Assembly (NCBI GenBank): GCA_002711995.1
Contig: PASN01000013.1
Location: forward strand, 62,001 to 126,000
DNA length: 64,000 bases
Direction of reading: 5' to 3'
Source: Halobacteriovoraceae bacterium
GTDB lineage: Bacteria; Bdellovibrionota; Bacteriovoracia; Bacteriovoracales; Bacteriovoracaceae
Shown: piece by piece, positions 51,405-59,790 of the stretch
How positions within the stretch are numbered: position 1 is the first letter of the stretch
Layout: the number at the start of each line of letters is the position of its first letter
Notes under the pieces: generated by a model
Told to the model about the DNA's origin: nothing
Databases searched by the model: none
The model's input: only the letters and a program-made list of their open reading frames with translations
Made by a program: the position numbers and the translations under genes

Positions 51405-51536
51405 ATTCATTCACGTGTATATCATTTGGAGGCCGTCAAAAGTTTTGACAGTTCTGGCTTCATAAATAACTGATATTAATAGACATTCCTTGGCAAACAT
51501 ATTGCACCATTACTCCTAAATATTATGGAGTTGCTT

Positions 51537-53435
51537 ATGTTTAAAGTATGGATCAAATTTTTCACTTTGTATTCCTTGTTGTTTGGGGCGGGGAGTGCCC
51601 ACGCGTTAAAACTAAAGGTTAACTCGAATGATCCTGCTGTGATCGCCTTCATTCAAGACGTTGAGCAAGCTCTACCAAGAAGTCTTAAAAGAGACCTTAA
51701 CAAGACGATTCAAATTTCTTTCAAAGAGTTCTTTGGAGAGACTGAAATCGAACCAGACCGAGTATGTGCTAAAAAGAAGGCCACTGCCCAGAGATATGGA
51801 GCGGCCTATATTAAAAGAGACAGAGTGGAGCTTCATGCTGGATTCCTGTCTGCTATTCAGTCAAAGTTTAATGATGAAGAAGTTGCAAGTTTAGTATGTG
51901 GACATAAAGACGTTTATACTCTGGCAAAGGGCGCTTTGATTCATGAGATCGCTCACTTTTACGACTACAGCACATACGAAAGAAAGTTTGAAAGAAACGT
52001 ATGGCAACCTAAAAGGGCAAATCCCAAAAAACCTTATTTAACTTATAATGAAATACACAAGAACAACTTCTCATCAATTCCAACCTATGGGTTTATTAAT
52101 GGATGGAGATTTGATGGCGCAAGAACAAAGTCTCTTGAAATTAAGCATTCAAAAATCAATCATTCGCCAGATATTTATGAGTTCCAGGATATTAAGGAGA
52201 ACTTTGCTGTAAACGCTCAGTTCTTTCTTCTTGATCCTGAGTATAAATGTAGAAGGCCAGTTCAATATGAATTCATGTCTAAAGAATTTAACCATGTTCC
52301 TTTCGCTGGTGTGGACTGCAGTCAATTGGTAAGAATACCTGTTGTAATTAATGGAAAAATAAAAATCCAAACTATTAATAAGTCTCACATTAGAAATGTT
52401 TACTATCTGTTCGCTGGTGAAGCGGATAGTATGATGAGCCGTTGGGGACATGCCATGTTTAGGTTCACTGTATGTCCTCCAGGACACAGTGAAAAAAGAT
52501 GTAAGGTGGATAAGCGTTATAATTTTGTGTTGAACTTCACAGGCTTTATCCCAGGTTTGGATATCGATATGATTGATGGCCTGGTTGGAAACTATGACTC
52601 AGTTGTATCCTTTTCAAAGCTTGGAGATACAGTCAATCAGTATACAATCCAAGAGGAAAGAAACCTCTATAGCTACCCAATGAATCTAAACGATGATGAG
52701 AAAAGACGATTTATTGATCTTGCGATTCAGAGAGTTTGGAACTATATCGGCTCATATAAATTTATAACAAACAATTGCGCCACAGAAGCATTGGACTTCT
52801 TGAAAGGTGTTAGATGGGAGAACGAGTTTCAAAACTTAAAAGTTTACACTCCTCTTGGGCTTAGAGATGTTTTGGACGAAGCCGGAGTTATTGAGAAATT
52901 CGATGAGCCTGAATATAAAAAACAGAAGAGTCTTCACCACTTCTTTCCTTCCAATGCCGCCAAGGTTAATTTTGCCAAGACCAGAATTGCGGAAGGATTG
53001 GGTAATAAAGATTTGAGCAAAGTGGCCATCGAGGATGTGGTTGATGGCATCTCTCATGATCGTAAACTTCTTTGGAACCTGATCATTCTTGAGAATGAGA
53101 AGCTAATGGTTATGAATCAATCTTTAATGAAGAAAAAGATTAACTATTTAAAAGGCAAGGCAAAGACCGATGCGGCACTTGCAAAAAAAGTTCAGCTTCT
53201 TTTCGCAGATCACGTAAAAACTGTAAAAAGAAACAGGCTCTCTTATGGCATCCCATTGGAATCAGACGTTGTGGTTGCTCCTTACCAGGATCTAGACATG
53301 AAAAAGGTTGTGGACTCTTTGGCATCATATCTTGGGAATAAATTTAAAACCGAGGATCAGGCCATAGAGGACCAAACCAAGAGACTTCAAATTATAGGCG
53401 AAAAAGTCAACGAACATTCAATCTTAAATAAGTAA
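51537..53435 (+). CDS. Exported HExxH-DUF4105 two-domain protein
   Basis: A 632-residue exported protein. The ATG at 51537 has GGAG 7 bases upstream; that GGAG overlaps an earlier ATG at 51525. A signal peptide (cleavage near AHA) leads an N-terminal metallopeptidase-like domain with HEIAHFYD (about residues 136-143). The second half is DUF4105: YYLFAGEADSMMSRWGHAMF with its His (about 303), and FITNNCATEALDFL with its Cys (about 412), a papain-like pair. A DUF4105 protein has, as I recall, been reported as a lipoprotein N-acyltransferase (Lnb) in Bacteroides, but lnt is present here. It sits between copies 1 and 2 of the YYQGL family. Confidence 0.78.
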   Translation: MFKVWIKFFTLYSLLFGAGSAHALKLKVNSNDPAVIAFIQDVEQALPRSLKRDLNKTIQISFKEFFGETEIEPDRVCAKKKATAQRYGAAYIKRDRVELHAGFLSAIQSKFNDEEVASLVCGHKDVYTLAKGALIHEIAHFYDYSTYERKFERNVWQPKRANPKKPYLTYNEIHKNNFSSIPTYGFINGWRFDGARTKSLEIKHSKINHSPDIYEFQDIKENFAVNAQFFLLDPEYKCRRPVQYEFMSKEFNHVPFAGVDCSQLVRIPVVINGKIKIQTINKSHIRNVYYLFAGEADSMMSRWGHAMFRFTVCPPGHSEKRCKVDKRYNFVLNFTGFIPGLDIDMIDGLVGNYDSVVSFSKLGDTVNQYTIQEERNLYSYPMNLNDDEKRRFIDLAIQRVWNYIGSYKFITNNCATEALDFLKGVRWENEFQNLKVYTPLGLRDVLDEAGVIEKFDEPEYKKQKSLHHFFPSNAAKVNFAKTRIAEGLGNKDLSKVAIEDVVDGISHDRKLLWNLIILENEKLMVMNQSLMKKKINYLKGKAKTDAALAKKVQLLFADHVKTVKRNRLSYGIPLESDVVVAPYQDLDMKKVVDSLASYLGNKFKTEDQAIEDQTKRLQIIGEKVNEHSILNK

Positions 53436-53439
53436 TTTC

Positions 53440-53465
53440 AAGGACCTAGGAATAGGTCCTTTTTC
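53440..53465 (+). terminator. Intrinsic terminator after the DUF4105 gene
   Basis: AAGGACCT pairs with AGGTCCTT around a 6-base loop, with a T run at its end. Confidence 0.82.
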
Positions 53466-53583
53466 AATTCTTCTATCCATTGTAATTTTTTCCATAATTC
53501 CTTTTTTTTTTGCGTGATGCGTTAGTTGTTTGTGTTACAAACCTTCCACCAAACAATTTGATTGAACAATAGAGGAGATATCA

Positions 53584-54018
53584 ATGAAAAAACTAATTAC
53601 TACAGCTCTTATCGTTAGTGCCCTTACAAGTACTGTTCACGCTAGAAGATCTGACGCTGGCGCTGCTTTTGTTGCATCTGGAGCAAACGCGACTATGGCC
53701 GGTGTATCCGTTGCTTTTGGTTGGAATGCAGTCGCTGTTCTATCTACTGCTACAGCAAGTTTCGCTGGCGTAATGGGAGCAGCTATTGGGACTGGAGTGC
53801 TTCGTTATCAAGGTCTTGATAGCGAATCGATCGAAGTGCTAAGTGGACAAGCGCTTCTTGAAGAGCAACCTGCATTGTCTTTATTCAAAGAGGATGTTCT
53901 AGCTAACGCTGAAGAAAATGAAGAGAAAATCTTTGAAGCTACTGGCGAAGAAGTGAACCTTTTCTCACTTACTGATGAAGAGTTCGCGGCTATGGCACTT
54001 GGGACTCTTGCTGAATAA
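53584..54018 (+). CDS. Small exported protein, YYQGL family copy 2
   Basis: A 144-residue paralogue of the gene at 50917. A signal peptide (LIVSALTSTVHA) is followed by an Ala/Gly-rich hydrophobic stretch, then LRYQGLDSESIEVLSG, QPALSLFKEDVLANAE and IFEATGEEVNLFSLTDEE. The YYQGL motif varies to RYQGL. GAGGAG precedes the ATG. The copy has its own upstream region and terminator, so it is transcribed separately from copies 3 and 4. Function is unknown. Confidence 0.75.
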   Translation: MKKLITTALIVSALTSTVHARRSDAGAAFVASGANATMAGVSVAFGWNAVAVLSTATASFAGVMGAAIGTGVLRYQGLDSESIEVLSGQALLEEQPALSLFKEDVLANAEENEEKIFEATGEEVNLFSLTDEEFAAMALGTLAE

Positions 54019-54033
54019 TCATTGTATTAATTT

Positions 54034-54061
54034 AAGGCCAACCATAGTGTTGGCCTTTTTT
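54034..54061 (+). terminator. Intrinsic terminator after YYQGL copy 2
   Basis: AAGGCCAAC pairs perfectly with GTTGGCCTT around a 6-base loop, followed by T residues. The stem contains AAGGCC and GGCCTT facing each other. Confidence 0.9.
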
Positions 54062-54074
54062 ATGGAGAAAGTTT

Positions 54075-54512
54075 ATGAAAATATCCAAACTTGTAACTGC
54101 TGGAATGCTATGTGCCTCTCTAAGTGCGTCGGCCTATACCACTGAAGAAGAAATTTCTATGCTTGTAGGCTATGGAATGATGACAGCAGGACCTACAACA
54201 GGTGTGGCTTTTACGATTGTAAATCCAGCTGTTGGTCTAGGATTAGCCACGGCCACTCTTGTAATTAATGGTATAAATGCAGGGGCAAGAAACTATCAAG
54301 GACTTGAAGAAGAAGCTATAGAAGTTCTTGCTGGTGCTGCAGAGTTAGAGGCACAGCCTTCACTTTCTCTTCTTAAAGAAGAGCTACATGCAGATGCAGT
54401 TAATTTAGAAGAGGAAATTCTAGCTGAGACTGGCGAAGAAATTTCTATTACAGAGCTAAGCGATGAAGCTCTTGCAACCCTTGTCTTAATGGCAAGCAAA
54501 GGTCAAAACTAA
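54075..54512 (+). CDS. Small exported protein, YYQGL family copy 3
   Basis: A 145-residue paralogue. A signal peptide (MLCASLSASA) shares the string LCASLS with copy 1, suggesting recent common origin. A hydrophobic stretch (GVAFTIVNPAVGLGLATATL) follows, then RNYQGLEEEAIEVLAG, PSLSLLKEELHADA and ILAETGEEISITELSDE. GGAG lies 9 bases before the ATG. It starts just after the copy 2 terminator and is followed after 29 bp by copy 4, probably on the same transcript. Confidence 0.75.
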   Translation: MKISKLVTAGMLCASLSASAYTTEEEISMLVGYGMMTAGPTTGVAFTIVNPAVGLGLATATLVINGINAGARNYQGLEEEAIEVLAGAAELEAQPSLSLLKEELHADAVNLEEEILAETGEEISITELSDEALATLVLMASKGQN

Positions 54513-54541
54513 TTTAAGAAGCTTTATAATAGGAAAAAATT

Positions 54542-54994
54542 ATGAAAAAACTAATAAAACTACCAATTACTATTTGTCTGGCACTCGGAGTATCCAACTC
54601 AGCTATGGCCAACGTTTTTAAAGATGCTCTTGCTTTTTCCAGTTATGGCTCAGTTTACGGAGGTGACGGTTTTGTTGTTCCACTAACGACTGTTGGTGCC
54701 ACAAGTGCTGTAAACCCTGTTGCCGGAGCTGTTGTTTCTGCAACGATGGCATTATACACAGTAAGTGAAGCTAATTACTATCAAGGACTCAGTAGTGAAG
54801 CGATAGAAGTTCTCGCAGGAAATGCTGAGCTTGAAGAGCTACCATCACTTTCAATGTTTAAGGAAGACGTTTTGGCACAGTCTGAAGTAATTGAAGATCA
54901 AGTCTTTGAACAGACAGGCCATGAAGTTAATCTAGAGGCAATGAGTGATGAAGACTTCGCACTACTTAGCCTTCAGGTTCAAAAACATCTTTAA
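54542..54994 (+). CDS. Small exported protein, YYQGL family copy 4
   Basis: A 150-residue paralogue. The signal peptide ends near NSAMA. A Gly/Val/Ala-rich hydrophobic region is followed by NYYQGLSSEAIEVLAGNAEL, LPSLSMFKEDVLAQSE and VFEQTGHEVNLEAMSDED. The GE of the other copies is GH here. A weak AGGAAA site precedes the ATG. It is the last member of the group and converges on queC across a shared hairpin. Confidence 0.75.
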   Translation: MKKLIKLPITICLALGVSNSAMANVFKDALAFSSYGSVYGGDGFVVPLTTVGATSAVNPVAGAVVSATMALYTVSEANYYQGLSSEAIEVLAGNAELEELPSLSMFKEDVLAQSEVIEDQVFEQTGHEVNLEAMSDEDFALLSLQVQKHL

Positions 54995-55008
54995 ACGTAA
55001 TCTTATTG

Positions 55009-55039
55009 TAGGCCACTTGTCTAAGTAACAGGTGGCCTA
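55009..55039. terminator. Hairpin between convergent YYQGL copy 4 and queC
   Basis: TAGGCCACTTGT pairs with ACAGGTGGCCTA (one T-G pair) around a 7-base loop, a 12-bp stem covering the queC stop. There is no strong T run on either side, so it may stabilise 3' ends more than terminate. Confidence 0.55.
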
Positions 55040-55711
55040 TGATTTATATTGAATGGGGTCATCTAGACTGGCCTCTTTGAAGCCTCTTAGTCTAAGAGCA
55101 CACGAATCACATACGCCACAGGCAAAATCCTCACTTTTATAACAAGACCAAGTAAGTTCAAGAGGAGCTTTCAAGTCTTTTGCTTTGTTAACGATGTCTT
55201 TTTTCTTGTCCATTAAAACCGGAGTGACTACTTCTATGTCTCCGGCGGACGTTCCTGCTTTTATGAGTTTGTTAAATGCTTCATAGTATTCAGGTCTACA
55301 GTCAGGGTAGCCTGGAGAGTCTTCATAGTTGGCACCGATATAGATATTTTTAGCACCTATAACTTCGGCCCATGACACGGCCATGGAAATTATATGAGCG
55401 TTTCTAAAAGGAACATAGCTTGAAGGAATTTCATCTGAGTCTCCTTCAAAATCGGTAACTTCTAGTTTCTCGTCTGTAAGAGAGCTTCCCCCAATTTGGG
55501 AAAGAAAACTCATGTCCACAGTTTTTCGATACTTTGGGTCCACCTTGTAATGATCAGCTATTTTGTCATAGCACTCTTTTTCTTTAGCAGAAGTCTTCTG
55601 TCCATAAGAGAGGTGAAGAAAGGCAAGTTTGTCGTGTTTTTTGTTGGCGATAGCGGCACGCACTAAAGAGTCCATGCCGCCGCTAACTAATACAAGTCCA
55701 ATATCTTTCAT
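55037..55711 (-). CDS. queC: 7-cyano-7-deazaguanine synthase
   Basis: A 224-residue ATP-dependent enzyme making preQ0 for queuosine. The PP-loop VLVSGGMDSL (residues 7-16) and the C-terminal zinc motif CYKSEDFACGVCDSCALR are intact, and FRNAHIISMA is typical. Its ATG overlaps the phosphohexomutase stop as ATGA. No other queuosine gene is seen in the window. Confidence 0.94.
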   Translation of the reverse strand: MKDIGLVLVSGGMDSLVRAAIANKKHDKLAFLHLSYGQKTSAKEKECYDKIADHYKVDPKYRKTVDMSFLSQIGGSSLTDEKLEVTDFEGDSDEIPSSYVPFRNAHIISMAVSWAEVIGAKNIYIGANYEDSPGYPDCRPEYYEAFNKLIKAGTSAGDIEVVTPVLMDKKKDIVNKAKDLKAPLELTWSCYKSEDFACGVCDSCALRLRGFKEASLDDPIQYKS

Positions 55712-57474
55712 AAAGTTTCAACAGTTCCCATGATAAAGTTTTCAATGAGATCAATTTGTTTTTGGGCCAGATCTTTTTTAGTTTCAAAGTCTCCCTCTTT
55801 AACCTTTACCATTGTGTAAAATTTGATCTTAGGTTCTGTACCAGAAGGTCTAATGTAGAGTTGATTTCCTGATTCAAACTCGAAGCCTAAAACATTGCTT
55901 TTAGTCATATCAAGAGTGGTTTCCTCTTGGGTCAATAGACTCGTGGCCTTTGAGATTTGAAAATCTTTAAAAACTGTAATCCTTTCAGTTCCAACATGCA
56001 TTCCATGCTCATTTCTAAAATGATCCATTATACGCGCAATTTTCTTTTGTCCCTCAAGGCCTTCGTAATTTAAGGCGATAAGACTTTCTTGCGCATATCC
56101 AAGCTTGTCGTAGATTTCATCAAGAGCGTCCACAAGAGTCATACCCTTTAATTTGTAGTGAAGAGTAATCTCATTCATAAGCATCATTGCTGTAACGGCG
56201 TCTTTGTCGCGAACATGGTTTCTTGGCATATATCCAAATGACTCTTCCGAGGCAAAGAAGTAAGTGTGATCAGTGCCTTTTATTTCAAGCTCTCTCCATG
56301 CAGCGGCCATCCACTTAAAGCCTGTAAGAGTGTCTTTTACCTCTCCACCAAAGTGTTCGGCTATCGTAGTTTGAAGATCACTTGTCACAATACTTTTTAG
56401 CACAAGAGGCTTATTTGGAAGGGTTCCTCTTAATGAGTGTTGCTCAAATAGGTAGTAAAGCATTAAGAAGGCTATTTGATTTCCATTTAGATAAACCGGA
56501 GAGTGGTGGTGATTTACAACAACACCAAGTCTGTCACAATCTGGATCTGTCCCGTAAGCAACATCTATGTTTTCAGCTAACATTCTATCAACTGCCATCT
56601 TTAAAGCTTTTGGATCTTCTGGGTTTGGAGTTGTCTCCACCGTTGAAAATGCAGAGTCAAAGCTCGCCTGTTCTTCAACAATTTTAAAGTTTTTATACCC
56701 AAGCCTCTCGCTGGCTGTTTTACATGGGATATAGCCAGTTCCATGAAGGGGAGTGTAGATAAAGCTTGCTTGTTCGCCTTTCTCTTTTGCAAGCTCTGGC
56801 TGAACCATCGCTTTTTCAACTTCTTGGTAGAAGCTGTCATTAACTTCTTCGCCAATCCATTCGATCATTCCATCTTTAACAGCTTGATCAAAGTCTGTGG
56901 ATTTAACGTCTTCCCAGTTCGAAATCTTGTTGTATGCCTCAATCACCATTGAATCTTCTGGAGGAGTAACCTGTGCTCCATCATCCCAGTAGGCCTTAAA
57001 CCCATTATATTGTTTTGGATTATGAGAAGCGGTGATCATTACACCAGCTTTGCAGTTATAATATCTTACGGCATATGAAAGCATCGGAGTTGGTGTTAGC
57101 TCTGTGAAAAGGTAAGCCTTGATCCCATTGGCGGCAAATACCATGCACACTTCTTTGGCAAACTCATCAGAAAACTGTCTACAGTCATAACTAACGGCAG
57201 CTGCAAGTTCTCCAGAAAATGGCTCCTTCACAACATTCGCCATGGCCTGAGTGGCCTTTCGAACATTGTATTTGTTCATTCTGTTGCTTCCCATGCCTAG
57301 GATTGATCTAAGTCCGCCAGTTCCAAACTCCAGATCCTTGTGAAAACGCTCAATGAGTTCTATTTCATTTGTCGCTTCATCTTCCAATAGGGTTTTGATC
57401 TCTGAACGGTCCAACTCATCGAAATAAGGGTTTTCAGACCAGACTCTCGCTAGCTCTATAGATTTTTCTTTCAT
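55708..57474 (-). CDS. Phosphoglucomutase / phosphomannomutase family enzyme
   Basis: A 588-residue alpha-D-phosphohexomutase of the long type seen in B. subtilis PgcA. LEFGTGGLRSILGMG starts the family region, the phosphoserine loop is ITASHNPKQYNGFKAYW (about residue 150), the metal loop DPDCDRLGV, the sugar loop ASEESFGY and the phosphate loop RPSGTEPKIKFY. It interconverts hexose 1- and 6-phosphates for glycogen, LPS or cell-wall precursors. The start is ATG at 57474; a TTG at 57480 adds two residues and is also possible, since GGA precedes both. Confidence 0.93.
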   Translation of the reverse strand: MKEKSIELARVWSENPYFDELDRSEIKTLLEDEATNEIELIERFHKDLEFGTGGLRSILGMGSNRMNKYNVRKATQAMANVVKEPFSGELAAAVSYDCRQFSDEFAKEVCMVFAANGIKAYLFTELTPTPMLSYAVRYYNCKAGVMITASHNPKQYNGFKAYWDDGAQVTPPEDSMVIEAYNKISNWEDVKSTDFDQAVKDGMIEWIGEEVNDSFYQEVEKAMVQPELAKEKGEQASFIYTPLHGTGYIPCKTASERLGYKNFKIVEEQASFDSAFSTVETTPNPEDPKALKMAVDRMLAENIDVAYGTDPDCDRLGVVVNHHHSPVYLNGNQIAFLMLYYLFEQHSLRGTLPNKPLVLKSIVTSDLQTTIAEHFGGEVKDTLTGFKWMAAAWRELEIKGTDHTYFFASEESFGYMPRNHVRDKDAVTAMMLMNEITLHYKLKGMTLVDALDEIYDKLGYAQESLIALNYEGLEGQKKIARIMDHFRNEHGMHVGTERITVFKDFQISKATSLLTQEETTLDMTKSNVLGFEFESGNQLYIRPSGTEPKIKFYTMVKVKEGDFETKKDLAQKQIDLIENFIMGTVETL

Positions 57475-57571
57475 ATACAAATTGTCCTTTTTTAGCTATA
57501 TAACCAATTCCAACGTAATATATTAAATAAAGACCAATTGTTAAAGTCTATAGAATGAATGGAGAACCCAT

Positions 57572-57826
57572 ATGGCAAATAAAGATATGAAACACCCAGA
57601 TAACGTGGCGGGGAAATTCTATTGCACTGATCCTGACGATGAGAATGGAGAAGGATGCATTGCATGTAATGTTTGTTACAATGGGGCTCCGGAATTCTTT
57701 GCCGAAGACGAAGATGGCAACGCTTACATCAAAAAGCAGCCAGAGTCCGAAGAGGACATTGAGCTGTGCGTTGAGCAAATGGAGGCATGTCCAGTTGGCT
57801 CAATCGGAGACGATGGCGACGCATAG
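57572..57826 (+). CDS. Ferredoxin, single 4Fe-4S cluster type
   Basis: An 84-residue acidic ferredoxin. Three cluster cysteines are in GCIACNVCYNGAPEFF and the fourth in EACPVGSI; two further Cys (FYC and ELC) are present, possibly forming a disulphide as in other single-cluster ferredoxins. GGAG precedes the ATG. It is a small electron carrier; its partner is not evident. It is divergent from the phosphohexomutase gene. Confidence 0.88.
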   Translation: MANKDMKHPDNVAGKFYCTDPDDENGEGCIACNVCYNGAPEFFAEDEDGNAYIKKQPESEEDIELCVEQMEACPVGSIGDDGDA

Positions 57827-57906
57827 ACAGATTTCCTATGGAAATATCTGAAATCTCGTTTACACTATAGCTAATATTATTAATCTTAAATCCAAGGGGT
57901 TAAAGG

Positions 57907-59181
57907 ATGAATCCAACTGGGATGGAAATCTTAGCTACAGCGTTGTTTGGACTGGCCGTGGTTCACACGTTCCTAGTCAAAAAATTCGAACATATCTCTC
58001 ACAAGTACCCAACCGGATCCATAGGAGCGGAGTTTTTCCACTTTCTAGGAGAGGTTGATGCCGTATTTGGCATGTGGGCAGCAGCTTTTGTTGTGGCCAT
58101 GGCCGGTACTCAAGGCGGAACTGCTGCTGTTGAGTACCTTGAGAGCATTAACTTTACAGAGCCTGCATTTGTATTTGTTATTATGGCAATGGCGGGAACA
58201 AGACCTGTTATTAAGTTTGCCGAACAAATTATTGTCGGCTTTTCTAGGCTGATACCAGGCGTGTCTAAGAAGATGGCCTTCTTTATTTCTACAATGATTA
58301 TTGGCCCTCTTTTAGGTTCTTTTATTACAGAGCCGGCAGCAATGACAGTTACTGCTCTTATTCTTCAAAAGAACTTTTACTCAAAGCCAGAGATGTCGGA
58401 CAAGTTTAAGTACGCCACATTGGGGCTTTTATTTGTAAACGTTTCAATTGGTGGAACACTTTCACACTTTGCAGCTCCACCCGTTTTGATGGTTGCAGGC
58501 AAATGGGGATGGGGTCTAACTCACATGCTTTTTAACTTTGGTTATAAAGCTGCAATCTCAGTTGTTCTAGGCACACTTGTAATTGCATTTCTTAACAAGA
58601 AAGAACTTGAAGGCGACTTCAGTCTTCGTCCAGAGAATCCAGAGCACATGCACCCAACTTGGTGGATCACTCTAACTCACCTTATCTTTTTGGCGTTGAC
58701 TGTTATTACAGCTCACCACATGGTTGTGTTCTTGGGCGTGTTCTTGTTCTTCTTAGGCTTCACAACTGTAACTCAAGAATACCAAGATCCTGTTAAGCTA
58801 AAAGAATCTCTTCTAGTTGGATTTTTCTTAGGCGGTCTTGTTGTTTTAGGTTCCATGCAAAAATGGTGGCTGCAACCACTTCTAGCATCCCTGGATACAT
58901 TGCCTCTATACCTAGGCTCAACGGCTCTTACAGGTATTACAGACAACGCTGCATTAACTTATCTAGGTTCACTTGTTGAACTAAGTGATGAGCAGAAATA
59001 CTACCTTGTTGCAGGTGCTGTAACTGGTGGTGGTCTGACTGTAATCGCCAATGCTCCAAACCCAGCTGGTTTTGGGATTTTAAAAGGCAATTTTGGAGAA
59101 GACGGAATCAGTCCAGTAGGACTTTTAAAGTCTGCTCTTTTTCCTACAGTATTGGCCTTGATAATGTTTAGATTCCTGTAA
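57907..59181 (+). CDS. Putative Na+/H+ antiporter (Na_H_antiport_2 type)
   Basis: A 424-residue polytopic inner-membrane transporter with ten or more hydrophobic helices. Its N-terminal ATALFGLAVVHTFLVKKFEH, EFFHFLGEVDAVFGMWA and FVIMAMAGTRPVIKFAEQII match the conserved blocks of the PF07399 putative Na+/H+ antiporter family. GLTVIANAPNPAGFGIL near the C-terminus resembles the conserved Asn/Pro-rich half-helix of ion transporters. AAGGGG precedes the ATG, and a strong terminator follows. The ion specificity is inferred only from the family name. Confidence 0.82.
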   Translation: MNPTGMEILATALFGLAVVHTFLVKKFEHISHKYPTGSIGAEFFHFLGEVDAVFGMWAAAFVVAMAGTQGGTAAVEYLESINFTEPAFVFVIMAMAGTRPVIKFAEQIIVGFSRLIPGVSKKMAFFISTMIIGPLLGSFITEPAAMTVTALILQKNFYSKPEMSDKFKYATLGLLFVNVSIGGTLSHFAAPPVLMVAGKWGWGLTHMLFNFGYKAAISVVLGTLVIAFLNKKELEGDFSLRPENPEHMHPTWWITLTHLIFLALTVITAHHMVVFLGVFLFFLGFTTVTQEYQDPVKLKESLLVGFFLGGLVVLGSMQKWWLQPLLASLDTLPLYLGSTALTGITDNAALTYLGSLVELSDEQKYYLVAGAVTGGGLTVIANAPNPAGFGILKGNFGEDGISPVGLLKSALFPTVLALIMFRFL

Positions 59182-59213
59182 TCACTAAAAAAACTTACAA
59201 AGTTTTGCATATA

Positions 59214-59238
59214 AGGCGGGTTCAACCCGCCTTTTTTT
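59214..59238 (+). terminator. Intrinsic terminator of the antiporter gene
   Basis: AGGCGGG and CCCGCCT form a 7-bp GC-rich stem around TTCAA, followed by seven T residues. Confidence 0.9.
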
Positions 59239-59334
59239 ATTCCTTTAAAAATAGCCGTAGTATTTTACCTGTTTGAATCTGCGCAGGCGGCGCTATAGAA
59301 TTGTTTTGCAACGTAAGAAAGGGAGTTTTTTACT

Positions 59335-59733
59335 GTGAATAAAGTTTTGTGCATTATGATCGTTTCACTTTTCTCAACACCAATCTTTGCTAGTGGGAAT
59401 CGTGAACAAATCCAAGACAGCATGCTAGATCGAACAAAAGACGCATTGATGTCATATGAGATAGTAGAAGAGAAAAGCAAAGAAGTAATGAGCCAAATCA
59501 AGGCCAAAGTCGAAAATTCAGCAATAGGCAAATATAAGACCACAATCGCCGCTGCAGTTCCAATCGTTACTGGAAAAGTCGCATTTAGCTACGGAGACCT
59601 TAGAGTTTCATATAGCGCCCAATCAGCAAGAACCAAGCTCGATTACAGGCTAGGAGAGAGATGGAAAGTCTTTCATCGAAGTGAAAAAGATGACGGCGAA
59701 AGAACTGGAGTAGATTACTCCGTGCGGTTCTAA
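59335..59733 (+). CDS. Exported hypothetical protein, 132 aa
   Basis: The frame starts with GTG at 59335, with AAAGGGAG 9 bases upstream. A signal peptide (IMIVSLFSTPIFAS) is followed by a helix and then a C-terminal beta hairpin-rich part (KVAFSYGDLRVSYSAQ, TKLDYRLGERWKVFH, GVDYSVRF) that ends in a strand with terminal Phe, a pattern seen in small outer-membrane-associated proteins. No family is recognised. Confidence 0.65.
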   Translation: MNKVLCIMIVSLFSTPIFASGNREQIQDSMLDRTKDALMSYEIVEEKSKEVMSQIKAKVENSAIGKYKTTIAAAVPIVTGKVAFSYGDLRVSYSAQSARTKLDYRLGERWKVFHRSEKDDGERTGVDYSVRF

Positions 59734-59790
59734 GTAAATCTCTCAACAACTAAAGTTAATCTTTAAACTGACAGTTTCCGATAGTAATAT

